A stretch of 64,000 nucleotides of DNA from Talinum fruticosum (GCA_021018815.1 JAITYX010000046.1:4343501-4407500); one strand, 5' to 3'; positions 23,229 to 36,890 are shown, counted from the stretch's first letter. Numbers and translations are program-made. Notes: generated by a model from the letters alone, not told the origin.

Positions 23229-23707
23229 TCTCTCCTTGGTTCATGTTTTACAACCTCCGATTTCTCAATTTTTGCTATCAAGATTGTTGATTGAAGTCAT
23301 TTGGCGGTGATTCTCGGTGTTGTCTTTGCCGCCATTTGTTGCCGTCATTCGTTGTCGTCGTTCGTTGCCGTCATTCGTTGCTTTACTCATCTCCAATAGG
23401 TAAATCTAAAGTTTTAAATTTCCGATGACCAGGTTTCTTTGTTCTCTCCCCTCTCTCTCTCTCTCTATGTCTCTATATGTGTTCATGTTAGTTTGTGTTT
23501 CATGGTTTCTGTATTTTTCCGGTGTATGTGTTCATGTGTGTTTGTGTTTCATGGTTTCTGTATTTTTGTGGTGTATATGTTCATGTGTGTTTGCCGTTCG
23601 TTGCTTTTCTGTATTCTAGATCTAGGGTTTTATATTCATGAATTTCCGTATTTTTATGGTGTATGTCCGATTTTTTTATTTCATTAGTTAATTTCTCAAA
23701 TTTTGTT
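22536..23707 (+). mobile_element. hAT element 5' fragment (truncated)
   Basis: Starts TAGCGCTGGTAAAAGCC, the terminal inverted repeat of the family complete at 34962-44119, preceded by AATTAGTC (22528-22535), the likely 8-bp target duplicate. Carries the element's promoter/leader: CCCTAATTCTAGAATATTCC, a TATAAAAG box near 22930, a CT-rich leader with (TC)n at about 23190-23233, and the donor CCAATAG|GTAAAT near 23400. Similarity to the full element stops at 23707. Confidence 0.82.
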
Positions 23708-25339
23708 TCATTAGGTATAGAGACCTCGTAGCCATGCGAAAAGCACTTATTTAGCACTCAAGGTGAAGAAATCCCTCCTTGGATAGGGACGTTGGCTTTA
23801 AGATGTGTTGTTTCTCCTTGGTCTTGTCAAGGTAGACAGCATGGTTGTGGTCCTTGTATATTGCTTTGGCTAACGGAGATTCTAATACGTCATTTGCACA
23901 AACCTCGGCATGATATGTGGCACGGATTATATAGACAAGCCAAGTATAGCTACTCCCCCTTCCGGCGACTGTCACACTTTGTTTTTTTCCCTCTCTACAA
24001 GCTATAACTATGTTCCACAAATCCACAGGTTTGGAGATGAAGAATATAAGGAAAGCGAAGATTAAAAATATGGGAAATGTTCTAGTTTTTTGAAATATGT
24101 TGCATTTTGATATTTTTATGTTTCTGAGATATGTTAGAGAATATTTTGTAAAACCAAACTAAAGATAATTAAGAGAGTGTAGGTGACACTTAGTTTCTGA
24201 TTGTCTATAGCTTTGTTTAGGTAGTTTCCTAATAGTATTCTAAGTCTTTAGGCTATTATAAATAAATGTCTTAGGTTATGATTACCCCGCACTTTTTTTA
24301 TGCATATTACCTATCACCCGTTATCGAGTATTGAATATTGAATTATTATTTCTATAGCACGGAGATGCTAGTTTTTCCAACACAGAGATGTTGATTTTTG
24401 CCTTTCTTCTCTAAATTCCCTCTTTCCTCATGTATGCTTCCCAATCTCTATCAACTTGGTAGCATAGCATATTGTTCTCTATCAACTTGGTATAGAGCAC
24501 CTTATTAGCTATGACACAGCCATAATACAAGACTTATTATCCTTTTGCTCTGTTCTCGATAATAAGTAACCTAGAAATCTCATTGACAAGAGCCCCTTTC
24601 AACCGGAACTTCTTCAATATGACCCTTATGTGAAAACCCTAGTCGAACATCGGATTCTTGAAATCAAGTCTCCTAACTAATATAGGAAGCTTGCTGGCCG
24701 TTATCAAATACATCAATATTCCAAGCAGTGCTTGAACTAGCAGAAATTATAATTAGAGAGGGAAAATGGTCATTGTATGCTATTCACTCTTCCAACAAGC
24801 TCAATTTATGTCTCAAATATTGTTTATGCTAGAAACCGACTACCCCCCACCCCAAAAAAAAATTCTTTCCATTGGAAGGGGCCCTAAAGCATTTGTGATT
24901 GTCATCCGCTACTATTGTTGTGGAGGTGTAGGTGGAAGTGTATGGTTTCTAATAAACCTCTTACTATTAGGGCTAAGACCAAGTGCCTCTAAGAGGTGGG
25001 ACTTCGGGGTGTTCGTTCATTTTGGTTGGTTGGCATATGTACTCCACCTTTTTGTTTAAAATGAGCCATCAAGAGTTCACATGTGTAAAGCTTGTAGCAC
25101 TGAAATTTACCTAAATATAGACAGAGAGTGGAAATATTGGCTCTTTGATGCCTAAATATCCGAGGGATTTGTGAGTTTTGGGATATGAACAATTGCTTCA
25201 GCTCTATAGTAGTGTTCGCTACCCCTTGCTCCTCAAATTTGTTATTTGGTTGAATGTGGTAGCTAGAGTTGTCCTATTTGGCCATAAAAGAAATTGTCTA
25301 ATTTTTTTTTTTGTGTGCGATTATTTTGAATTTCGTTCC
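23708..25339. other. Spacer between duplication copies, no recognised gene
   Basis: Open frames at 23751-24026 (minus) and 24766-25059 (plus) show no known motif and have no matching neighbours. Holds the Copia-like LTR at 24132-24474. Confidence 0.5.
24132..24490 (+). mobile_element. Copia-like LTR fragment with PBS
   Basis: TGTTAGAGAATATTTTG at 24132, a TATTATAAATAAATG promoter-like block near 24254, and an end at ...CTATCA (24474). TTGGTATAGAGCAC (24477-24490) is one or two bases from the Copia consensus PBS TTGGTATCAGAGC. No internal domain is recognisable beyond it. Confidence 0.42.
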
Positions 25340-26498
25340 TCGCAGAGGACTTTTGAACAATAAATAAGAACTTGTATTAGTTTGTTGTATCATATTGGGC
25401 TTTTGCCACATTTCTCTAGCTCATTTTTATTTATTGGAGAAGGTTATCCTTGTATTTCCTTAACATTGTAATTCGTTTGCTACAAACATGATGTGTTGTT
25501 ATTAGAGGTTAGATTTGGTGGCTAGGGCTTGCTTTTCTTGTTCAGCATGGCGAGAAAAGCAAAGAAGAATCAAACCCCAATCTCAAGACGAAGAAAAACT
25601 AGCTGGGAACCAAGTAAATGTCACTTGGATTCTGGAAGATCTCGACAATCTAAATAATGTATTACTTGAAACCAATGGAATGATCGGAACAATAAGGACA
25701 ACAGCAGTATTTGATGGGGACCGAGTTGCCTTTTGAGATTTGTAATTTGGATTGATTCACTAACAGTGAAAAACATTGACAAGACTTATGGTTACAAGGT
25801 AGAGCTTCATTGTTGAATGCTAATAGCCCAAACCTCGATATCTCTCAAATTTCTATGTTTTATGGTGAGAGGCTTCATTTCTAACAAGGGTTCCGCTTAG
25901 GTATGCTAGAGAAGAAAAAACAATCAAATGATCCACGGATAGTAGAATAGCTTTCCAACTATCGAAATAGATATTAAACTCGGTGGGAGCTTTCAGTAAA
26001 TCAACGGAGCAAAGGGAGATGAGTCTGCTTTAACATTGTGAATGGGATTAATATATTGAGTAAGAAAAGCAACCGACATAGATGCTCAATAGGATTTCAG
26101 CATCCTTAGTCTCGATAATGTCAAGCGGTTATATGAGCACTAGCCCATATAGCACTTACTGAGCTAACTACTATTCTTGATAGGTAAAACCACAAACTCT
26201 CCCTCCAAAGGGACACAACAAAAATTGGGGGCCTCATGCATGAGACCTTGTTAAGACCCAAGTATCCAGCTCGAATTAAGATGTTAAAGATATGCCTAAC
26301 ATGGGCAAGATACTAAAACAAAAACCTGCAATAATAGGAACCGCACACATAATGCAAAAGCATTATGAAGTTACAAAATGCAAACATAAAAGTTGAATTA
26401 TGAAGTTACAAAATGCAAACATAAAAGTAAATATTCAACGAGATCATAACATTCTAGTTTTTAGCAAATACAAGACCAATTAAATGTTGTGTCCTAGG
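25340..26498. repeat. Segmental duplication, copy 2, first part
   Basis: Matches 20095-21208. It holds a short frame starting ATGGCGAGAAAAGCAAAG at 25547 (36 codons) that I do not recognise; copy 1 lacks 51 bp of it. Ends in GTGTCCTAGG, after which copy 1 continues TAATTGGTGTATG but this copy has 7.1 kb of other DNA. Confidence 0.9.
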
Positions 26499-29400
26499 AG
26501 TTTGGAAGTTTATGCTCGCTATCTGTTTCATGGAGCAATAGGAAGGAGAGGAATCGCTGGATTTTTTAGGAGAAGGCTAATTCGTTCAAGATTTCAAACT
26601 ATACTTTTGAGAACTTTGTATTGTTGGAGTCTTGTTCTTGATCATGGTTCAAAGTTGACTTTCTTTTTACTTTGTTGTTATTATTGTAGACAGACTGAAA
26701 GCATGATGTTCATGGTTCAAAGATGGTTGTTCTTTTTACTTTTTTTTATTATTGTAGAGAGCTTGAAAGTATGATTTCCTCTATGACGAGACTCCTCCCG
26801 TACATGGACGACATCCCTTTGCTATTCTATTAATAGAAAAATTTTTGATTAATTATTCCAAACAAAATGGATTTACCAAAATATCCTTGCTTTGACATAC
26901 TTCACCACGTTTTCTGGATGTACAGACAAACATATGATCATTTAAAATTATAAAGGCCAAGCATTGATCAAGATATTTTAGCTATTCAAGTAATGGCTTT
27001 GAATATACAGATCAAAGAACCCTATTAGCTATGTTTCATACCAACTCCTCACTCAACCTTGCACCAATAACCCCATAACAAAATAAGAAGCTTATTGTCC
27101 AAATTTTGAATTTTCCAATTACATTATTTCTTCCTCCCTTTCGACGGATACAAATTCATCGGTGAGGGAGGGAGAAGACCAATACAGAGATAGTGAAATC
27201 CAATGATCCAAGGCCAAGCTATTAAGTGAAACAGATCAAACATAATAGAAGCATTCCACAATGTCATAAAAACAGGGTGAACCCGGAAAAGTACGGATAG
27301 TCGAAGACTAGAGAGCCGGAAAGACAACAATCTCAAATAAACACTGTACCAAGAGACAACTTTGTTTAGGAACTGTCATGCCACCCAATACATCCAAGAA
27401 GCTATATCTCCGAAGAATTTTCCTCATTTTTATGCGCTGAAAACAAACACAAATATTGAAAGATGCACCAACAAGGACCCAACGAAATATCCTCCACCAC
27501 CAAAATCTAAAATAGGCTCTTATAAAAGGAGGTAGCCATTACAATGTAAAAGTAAAAGAAAGCGGCAGTTAACATCACTTCTCCTAATACCATCGGAGAC
27601 ACATAGGACAAGCACTTCCGCTACTTCATGAGGCCTAAGAACCCGCAGTTCATCAATGGTGTTCAAGTTTCTAATACAATTGTTCAAGCCAAATCTTTAT
27701 CCTGTTTGTGACTTTAGAATTCCAAACAAAGCTTAAGATAGGGAAAACATCAAGACGCGGCGTTTTCTACAAGTGTTTATAGAAAGAATTACCGGAGGAG
27801 TCGGGAGAGTCCAAAAGGACCCATAGACCATGATCCTCTGCTATTCTCCAAGCATGAAAAACAGTTGATCTTAGCAACCAAAGAACTAAGTGACTACCTC
27901 CGGTTTCCTATCTTGAGGACGCCTTCATTGAGGAGGCCTTGTCCCTAACTAGGAAAACTTAGTTCAAAGCATGGTGAACAAGTAACACAGCCAAGGGGAG
28001 CATGGAGCAGGAAAAACAGAAAATACAGACCAAAGAAACGGAACTAGAACAAGGTCGCTCCCCTGTCAAGACTACCCAAAAAGACAATACAATCCGCAAT
28101 CATGTTTCTCTAACATCCAACATAAGGATGTAACCAATGAGAGACTCCAATTATTGGATTTGAATAGTCAAGTAGTCAATGACGAATATAACCAGTAAAA
28201 TCAACTTGAACCTCGATCGAAATTTGGACTAGAACTCAAAAATAAAACGAACCTGAGTGACCTTGAATTTAGCAGATCAAACCCCTTTCAAAAAAAAGCG
28301 AGTCATACCCAACTACAAAACAACCAAGTACCAGGATCCCATTGAAGGGAGTTTTTGTGTGCAAGCTTGCCGCTAGCAAGCACAACTGGTGATCATGGTT
28401 TATGGAAGCCATGAAATGTATTCATTTTTTAAGGGTGATTCAAAGTATTCCAAATTTAAATCAAGTTAAAAACTTTGAATAACTAAAACATATCACCATA
28501 TAACTCATTACTAATCAAGAACAAAAATCACAGCCAAATGAAAGACAATCCCACACCCAATGCTTCCATCTAGTAGTCCTGTCAAAGCCCTAGCACTCCT
28601 CAACACTTCCAAACATCTCAGCTTTGTCCGAGTGGGCAACTAAGTCCGCTTATGTTGCGGAATTATCCCTATTTGATAGCACCTAAGTAAAATCTTACAA
28701 AAAGGAAGCAGAGGAAATTTAGAGAGGCATTTTGCTTTATTCCACTATAATCCAAGCTAAAAAATAGTTCAAACTTGCCTTTTTCTACTATAATCATGAA
28801 CTCGTGGCAAGTCAAAACTTAATAAAGATAATTCTATTTAAAACAGGTAAATGAATGGATTTTAAGAAGGCCAATATAGAAAAGGGTTAAATAAGCAATT
28901 AATTCAGCTACAATATAGAAAAGGGACAAGTAACTAGTACTAAAATTCATCTTTAATCACTAATGACACATAAAACAAATTGGGGCATTTTAAGAAGGCC
29001 CAAAAAGAACACTTGCTTGGATGACTGTTGGAAAGAGCCAATCACTACTTCTTATCCTCTGCTTTCTTTGGCTGTAAGAATGCGAAAGAGGCAACGTCAA
29101 GGGTTGCATGGTCATGGTAAACAAAAAAAAAAAAGAAAAACAAAACAGAGAACGAGGGAGGAGAGGTCATTTTGTAATAAACCACTCGTGTTTTAGCGGA
29201 ATGTCGCAATATTGTCGCTTTCTACGGTCTGTTGATGCGGCATTCAGCCATAGGATTTCTTTCACATTATAGTAAAATTGTACTCCTTTTTATAGTCAAA
29301 ATTAGTGCTTTAGAATACAAACAGAGTCCAAGTTAACATGCTATTTCCCGACACCAATAGCCACTCACATTAGCAAGTTACTAGAAATGGATGCTATAAA

Positions 29401-29651
29401 ACATAATGAAAAGCCCATTGAATTGAAAGCCAATACTAATTGGAAGGAAAACACTAATATTTCTAATTAAGAGAAATGGTATTGAATATCATAATTTCAT
29501 ATCTAAATCCATAACCCCCCCAAAAAAAGTCCCAGATGAAAAGGCCCATCTCGTCCTTTAAACTATACTAAGATAAAGTTCCTTATTGGTCTCCCAAGTG
29601 AGAAGTTCAACATGCAAAAATATTGGAGTTATATAAGTTCTCTTCGAAGTT

Positions 29652-30140
29652 CTAAAAGGGTGTTCGTCGGTCCAAACTCGAACCGGACCGGTTTGGACCG
29701 AAAACCGAATAAGAGAAATTGACGGATCGAGGATCGGACCGAATAACTTTTGGTCCGGACCTGGACCCGACCGAAAAAACACGGACCAAACCTCGGACCG
29801 AACCGGTAGAGATTATCGCATAGCTAGATATGGGCCAACTCCAAAACTGTTAAAACTTGGAGAGAGAATTGAGTATCAAATGGGTCAAATTTAAGACGAA
29901 AGAGAATTGGAATATGGTCTCAACTAGAAATCCTAATTAGCTAGATATATATAAATATGCTAGGCGGCGGAACTTGGATTTTTTTATTAGCTTATTCGGT
30001 CCTCGGTCCGAACCGAAGATCCAAGTGGACCAAATCGGACCAGCACCGAAGACCAAATAAGAAAATTTTGTAGACCTTGGACCCGATGGAATATGATCGG
30101 TTTGGTCTAGTCCAAGACGGTCTTCGGTTCGTGTGTTTTT
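29652..30140. mobile_element. Non-autonomous element rich in GGACCG/CGGTCC motifs
   Basis: Two outer parts (29652-29815 and about 29985-30140) carry inverted clusters of ACCGGACCGG, CGGACCGAACCGG and GGTCCTCGGTCCGAACC. Ends are TAAAAGGGTGTTCGTCGG and, reverse-complemented, TAAAAACACACGAACCG. The pattern resembles plant hAT MITEs, but I found no convincing 8-bp duplication. Confidence 0.4.
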
Positions 30141-32030
30141 AAACAAATAATTCACAGGCTTTTCAAGAATACCATAGACTAGCTAAATAAGAAGGAAAGT
30201 ACTGAACCAAATTTCACAAGATAATGCGATCTAAATCACATCATATCATATGTTGCACCCAGTTGGAATGGCATTACTCTTGACAAAAGTCCACTTCACC
30301 ATGATGATAGCTTGAGAGGAGAGGAAAATGTCAAGATGAAAAACACTCATTGTTCCGAGAAGGCTTACCTTAAGAACTCCAACTTAGTACCCAAGTGCAA
30401 ACATTGATGCCGAAGTAAATTCATGATAAATGATACATAAGTATCCAGATATCTATAGTGTGTCGTGCAAGAATAGAAACCTTTACATAAATGCCCCCAA
30501 ATTTATTATTCATATTCTTACTCTAGTGTCAAGAAACCTAAAACACCATGAACTCGTGATATGCTGTACATTATCTCATAAACACAGAGACATCTTCCAA
30601 GCCCAACCACTCTCGAATAGACTTAATTCTACTATAACAATTAGAAGATTATATTTACAATTGATATGACGACGGTAAGGAAGCTGCTTAACAATGTGTT
30701 CTATATAATAAAAAAAAACACAATGTATATACTGGATCCCTTTTGCTGGCTGGATATCTTTCGGCATGATATTAGTGCACTCGAATGAGTAGCACAAAGA
30801 GAGATTGGTGTACTCAAATAAACTAACAAGGTCCATCCACATTGCTATGCAAAAGATAAGGCAATTGGCTCTAGCCTGTTTTTTGCCTACATTTCTCAAG
30901 CACATTCATGCGTTTTGGCATGGTGCAATAGTATCAATTTAGGAGGGATTCACTTTTAAACATGAAACAGAATGGCTTTACTCTGAATGGCTTAATCACT
31001 AACTCAAATATGAAATTTTGTGTTCATAACATGGGAAACTTATAGTTATAACTTAAATTAAGAAAACTCTTAGTACAAGCAAATAACAGATACACCAAAA
31101 GCATCATGAAAGAAAACAAATAGAAAACTAAAATAATGTACGTTTCTTTATCAATCTCTCTTCTTAATAATTTTATCCTTGAACTGGGACAAAACAACAT
31201 GAAACACTCCATGTCATAAATTAGTCCTTTTTCCCCTTTAGTAGAAATCCCACAATATAGTTCTTCTTCGATACTATTTGCATTGGCAAGTTCTCTCTTC
31301 CTTCAAAACCTAATAGGAATAGTGCGAGTAGATGATGTTCCCTTAAAATTTTTCCATTCGTTGGGCTAATCGATAAAGTACTAACTAGGGAATATATGAG
31401 AGTAACAATAATAAGGACTTCACAACATCAAGTATTCAAACGTCTATCATAAAACACCCAAATGCAACATTTCAAAGGTCTTATGAAATTCTATTAAATC
31501 GGTGAACATCGGACGCACTATATTTGATAAGGAACATGTGACCTCGAGTTCAAGGTCCAGATTCATGGCAAACCCCACAGCATGTTTGATAAAAACTTGA
31601 ATACGCAACCTCTACTTCCACTATGAATGCAGAGATAACTTTTTTAGCTGATCGCTACGAAAATTTTCCACCATAAAGTATCCAGCAAAACATTATGAAA
31701 AGGTGTTCCCCATTCATAGCAAGGTCCAAGATGTCTAAGAGCATGCAATTGAATGCTTTGAATCTTTCTTTTTTTTTTTGGGGTGGGGGGTGGGGTTTAC
31801 CAACGTGTGCCTCTAGCCCATTAAGTGGTATCAATGTTGAGGACTCCTTAATAAGAATGATTATCACTAGCTCAGGATTGTGAATTACTAAAGTGTTAAG
31901 ATGCCACATCCGTGTTGGCACCATATTTCTAGCTCAAGATAAAGGATTAGGTTGTTTATGTGTTCGGTTTAAAGGATTGTGTTTGGAGCTCGAGTGCCTC
32001 ACTTCTACTTGGCATTCAAAACGTAAATAT

Positions 32031-32305
32031 TAGCGTTGGTAAAATTTCATCCGACCGAATACCCGAATTTGCCCACCCGGAAAGAATTAGGTACGATCAT
32101 CAATTATTTGTCCGAATTTTAAATTCGGACACCAGATTTTTCCTATTTCTGTTGTCCAAACTCGATTTTGACCCCAATTAAGGCTTATTCAATTTGTCCG
32201 ACTTGGAAAAACCTAGATATAGAACAATTTTTCGTCCAAATTTTAGACATTAACCGGTTTGCGTAATCCGAATTTAACCCGAGACACGAATTTTTGCTAG
32301 CGCTA
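32031..32305. mobile_element. hAT MITE, 275 bp, perfect 8-bp target duplication
   Basis: Ends TAGCGTTGGTAAAATTTC and (reverse complement) TAGCGCTAGCAAAAATTCG, flanked by GTAAATAT at 32023-32030 and 32306-32313. Its termini match those of the full hAT element at 34962-44119, so it is probably an internally deleted derivative moved by that family's transposase. Confidence 0.9.
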
Positions 32306-34528
32306 GTAAATATACATGGATACTACAAGCTGGACCATCTAGATAATGGATAACCTTCTCTCCTTCAATTCTAAATGAGGGACTAATAACTTGTCAAATT
32401 TACAAATCTAACCTCAAACTCTTCATTTCCATCTCTCATATTTATGTTACAAGTTCACAATATTGCTCTCAAGGATAAATAAAAGGAATGGACTTCTTAA
32501 TCTGATCTCCTCGGGCCCGCTAGTTCACCTTAAAGGCTGGTTGGAGGCTTAACACGAGTCCAAGTAATCCAAACGAATCCCTAAAATCTACTAGAAATTA
32601 ACCCCATCCCACAACCCTCCTACTTCAAAAGAAAATTATTTTAAAATTAATCCCCAATCATACAAACTTTTGATGTCAACATTTCCATTAAATTATTATC
32701 CATTTTAAGCCCTCTATCTGCATATAGAGTAAATGCAAACTTTCATTGCTAGGTCCACATCACCAATCTTATTATTATTGTGCCTACAATCACAGGCACC
32801 ACTGATTTATATCGTGGTTTTTCTTATTGCCCTCATCAATTATAAGTTTCCAAGTTCCCGAGACTCTTCAAGTAATCGCTCTATTGTGCTTCATATTGAT
32901 GCAATGCCAATCGTCATACATCCTTTATTCCTTGACTGGTCGGACGTTTATAGTCTTTTCTTTTACCATTTTGTGGCACAAGTTGCAGAATTTACAACAT
33001 GCAACTAGGGCGGTTGATGACTACACGGAGGAGACTTAGGTAGTTAGGGTAGGTCTAATATTTCATAATTTTAATTATAACTTTAAAAAGAAAATGGAAA
33101 CTTTCCCATAACTGAACCAATTGGTGTCTTTGAATGATAGTTAGACCGAGAGAAGGTCGGATCGAAGATTAATTGTTGCTATATAGTTATGCCTAAGGCC
33201 AATAAGAAGTGTATGGTTTAGGGTAATGGTTACAATAGTGAAGTTAGGGAGATACTAATAGGAAACGCCCTATATCTGAATACCCTCAAGTGTACATAGG
33301 CCATTAGGCCCTTGTGTTGTATATACACTTCCGAATCAAGTAGTTAGGATCGAGTACAAGTCGGGTTGTTCGGAGTGGTTCATGCTTCAAGTCAACATCA
33401 TTTCGGTCCAAGCCGCGTCGATTTTGGGTCAACAGTAAGCTCTGGTCTATTAAGTTTGTCTCGCAAAAGAAACAATTATTTAGAAAAATTCCAATGAGGT
33501 TTGGTTCTATTTAGGTCAATTCAAGAATTATGTCGACTTTTAGGTAAGCATATTTTGGGTGTCCGGTTAGGGTATGGGTTGTTTGCTTTGAGTTTCAAAT
33601 CTCGCATCAGTTCTTCCGGTATAATTATATGTCTCTCACAACTCATTTTAGGTAATTGGTGTATGTTTTTCTCTAAGCATGCTCGAAAAGACCTCTCTAG
33701 ATATTGAACATGCATAGTCTTTAAATCCATGAAGACCATGAGCAAGTCTTTCTTTTTTTTTTTTTTTTCTCTTGGAGCTCTATTCTGCATATTGTTTGAT
33801 TATTGAACAACTAACGAACGTGATTAAAAATGGCGTATCATAGTGCATGCTTTAGGGAAGGACATTGTCCTCATGATGAATGAAGGAAAGCGAAGAGTTT
33901 GAACTTTTGAGAAACACCATAGAGTCCATAGGATCAAACTTAGTAGGAATAAGCTCAGCATTTGGAGTGCAAGTTTGATTATGTGTAATAGTGTTTTATG
34001 CATCTTCGATTGAGCATACACGACAACCGGGAATCGGTGAAGAAACTACGTAATGTTCATACTAGTTGAAAGATAAAATGAACGTTTTAGCAATTTTGTG
34101 CGATAGATTACCGAAGTCAACTTGAAGGAAAATTCCATTGGATGCCTATCAAGCATGTGATGATTATATATGATGATTTAGATTAATGAAAATTAGACTA
34201 TCGGGATAGACAAGCGCAAACGTCAATATTGTAGTACATGTGTCCACAACAAGGATGATTTATATGTTAAGTGAGGCACCAACATGACAACTATACAAAA
34301 TTAGAAGGACTACGACTTGTTTCCATCACTAAAGCTTAAGACCTTACAAAGTCTGTGGACTAATTAGTATTTAAGTAAACATAACGTGAATCCAACAAAT
34401 TTCACACTAATAAAATTCTCTAAAGAAAAAGAGCCACACCCACCATATGTTCGACGGAATGTCTCACCGAGAAACCTCGACACGTACAAACGACTTGATA
34501 AATCAATCAATTAACATTAGAAGAGGGA

Positions 34529-34870
34529 TCACAAACCTTTATCCCGAGGAGCGAGGTTGACGGAGTTCTTTGTCGGGAATAACGACGAGGCTAAGCTTCG
34601 CCAGGCATCATGAAACATCTCGCTCGGTTTCAAGATACCGGCCCTTCTCGAGAATGAGAGCGGATTGACCGGGCGGACGTGGTGGAAGCATCGAAACCTC
34701 CTCGACGCCATTGACGAAGGTGACCTTGATTTGAGGAGGATTGTAGTCGGTGCGGCGCTTCTCTTCGACTTGGTAGGCTGGGTTAGATTCTTTCGGCTTT
34801 GCACGACCCTCATGCACGTGGCATCCAACGTGTTGAATTCCAGCTTCACTTTTGACAAGAACTTCAACAT
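34529..34870 (-). pseudogene. mL53 second copy, more decayed
   Basis: Same start (MLKFLSKVKLEFN) at 34870, but an internal deletion removes the CMEFLAQC region and shifts the frame, so the rest of the long frame is out of register. Further one-base differences appear downstream, although the amber codon of the other copy is absent (QVEEKRRTDYNPPQIKVTFV in frame). A processed copy is unlikely because flanking DNA is duplicated too. Confidence 0.75.
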
Positions 34871-35148
34871 TCTTGTTGCCCACCTCTCTCCCCCTATGTC
34901 TTTCTCGTAAATTATATGCGGACAATTCTCGCAATTTGTTAGGGCAGCTATTTGCTTAGTCTGCAAAAGGTGACCGACCTCGTTTCCTAATTTGTCCATC
35001 CCGAAAAAATTGGATTTGGTCACAATTTTTTTGATCGAATTTAAAATTCTATCATACAAAATCGGGTCAATTTCGGGTTTTGGAAGGAGAATTCGGTTGT
35101 ACGAATTTTTGAATAAATTCGGTCAGACAAATTTGGACAATGGACTCG

Positions 35149-36890
35149 CTCGTGGAATTTCTTTTCCTGCACCAAACCTAGCTCTTCCAATATGAGAGCT
35201 CGCCTCTACGACGCCCCTAAGTGTGGTTAAGGTCCCCGCAAAGTGCGTAAGGGGCCGCCCGCCCTTTCCCCTACCCTCTCGCTAATGAGAGGCCACATCT
35301 AAGAATCAAAACAACAAAAAGAACTTACTTTGTGTATTGGGAACTCTGCTGCAGTCATGTTTAACCTGGCTCTATCTTCAAAAGCTACTCTTCTTTTTTG
35401 TCGATCGAGTCGCTCCTAAGAGACATGTCGTAATCAGTGGCATCCCCATTGTGATTGGAATGGGATGACAGCTGGCCCAATTCGTAGAAATCGTGACTCT
35501 GATCAAATAAAAAGGCTCCCAGAGATTTACTTGTCTGAGTCAGAATGAAATGGGACTGTCAGTCGGGCCGGTCATTGTAATCTCACATATCCTCGCCGTA
35601 AGTTCTGGATTTGTGTCGCAAAGAGGCAAAGGAAATGAGATTCATTATTCCATTTCCAATTGAAGTCAAGAATCCAGACAAAGAATTAATGTTCTTCTAT
35701 TATTTTCGATCAAATACCCATAAATGGGATTTTCCATAAATAGTAGCTTTTGCTTATTTCGATGATCCTGCGTGACTAAGAAAGAGTTCTGGGAGTTACT
35801 AATATCGACCATACGAGATACATCTCAATCGTTAAAAAGAGGATTTGATCGTAGTATCGCAGGGGAGTCAAGAGACCCCAACCGTATTACCTAAATGAAA
35901 GCGTGACGGGTCTACTTGTCGGGTGATCGGGATCGGGAACCACGATCAAAACCTCTTCTCGATGTAAGAGGCTCCGGAAGCTTCCGACTTCTTGAATCCA
36001 TATATGTGTAAGCGAGACGCGGTTTATTGCTAATCGAATCAAGTGGTGACTTCTCGCCTACAAACATATCTTTTTATAGGTCTCTACTCGACCGGAGCGA
36101 GGCACTTCGGCCATCTATTTTCATCGGCTTAATTCTTTAACAATGGCACCCTCGATGCCCGCTCTTCGCCCACCAATGGCTGTGGTATGTTCCAAGGGTT
36201 GATTCAATCACAGGAGCCAAGCAATCGCCGATATGCTCGGTATTGGACGCTATTGTTGCTGTGATCATGAAGCAATACCAAATGTCAAATTCTTATCCCC
36301 GCATTTTTCAGCTTTCCTGTAGTTGTCGCTCGATTCTATGCACACTCTGCTTCGATCTTGATAAAGCTACTCGTAATCACTGGCAAGAGGTCAACGACTA
36401 CGGAATTGCTTAAACAACCCCAATCCGCCCTCTCTTGCCGTATTATGAGACACGGGTGATACGCTGCGCCACTTAGCACCGAAGCGGCACAAGCTCACTG
36501 CAGATCGAAAACTTAGATACTGCAAAATGGAGTCCGGCATGCAGAGCATCACCGGGCATTATCACTGGAAACGTGATAAATGGAGGTTCTGGCCGCCCTT
36601 TCCAACATTCTTCTCGTAAAATCATGAAACATACTTCCATCAAAGATAAGTTATACGGGTATGGAGCCACGTTTTCATTTAGTATAGCTTCTAATCCTCT
36701 TATTCGCCTTTCTCCGCCTGGATGCAACAAACGTGCCTTTTCCTTATACGTACCAAATTTCAAGCTCCCGTAATTTTGATACCTTTATTTCCATGTCCTC
36801 CAGCCTACTTTATCTCCTACTTTGATTTCGCAAGCTTCGTGAAATATATACATGAATCGCTTCTCTGGATTATAATTGGAGTCCCTCAAC
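35149..36890. other. 1.74-kb insertion of non-repetitive DNA, possibly organelle-derived
   Basis: Copy 1 of the duplication (22728-22741) is an empty site: GGACTCG runs straight on to TCGAATGTTTATTGTATAC, whereas here it is separated from CCGAATGTTTATCGTATAC. The insert is clearly more GC-balanced than its surroundings, lacks A/T runs, has no TG...CA or inverted termini and no clear target duplication. These traits fit nuclear-integrated mitochondrial DNA, but I recognise no organelle gene. A 96-codon minus frame at 36763-36473 is unidentified. Confidence 0.4.

Larger units (their letters stand above)
20095..23707. repeat. Segmental duplication, copy 1 (TLDc 3' flank - mL53 - hAT start)
   Basis: 20095-21208 matches 25340-26498, and 21209-23707 matches 33648-37806 (apart from a 1.74-kb insert there). 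Similarity starts about 40 bp after the TLDc stop codon and ends at 23707, inside the leader/first intron of a hAT element. Copy 1 lacks 51 bp that copy 2 has at about 25561-25611. Confidence 0.92.
26499..33647. other. 7.1-kb block splitting duplication copy 2; no intact gene recognised
   Basis: Moderately AT-rich, intergenic-looking DNA. Contains the element at 29652-30140 and the hAT MITE at 32031-32305. Frames such as 26484-26774, 30576-30905 and 32733-33008 (hydrophobic, about 90 codons) have no domain I recognise. Block ends are agTTTGGAAG at left and CATTTTAGG at right. No LTRs or inverted termini were found that would make it a single element. Confidence 0.5.

Noticed and set aside
22958..23687. 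Several plus-strand frames rich in Leu/Ser and Cys/Val
   Set aside because: They follow the (TC)n tract and GTGTTCATGTGTGTTTG repeats of the hAT leader and intron; the same frames recur at 37128-37742.
26484..33008. Frames at 26484-26774, 27124-27336, 30576-30905 and 32733-33008 as genes
   Set aside because: No motifs, no splice context, typical random-frame lengths for this base composition.
35149..36890. Firm call of mitochondrial DNA
   Set aside because: Composition and lack of transposon ends fit, but no organelle gene was recognised; left as a hypothesis.
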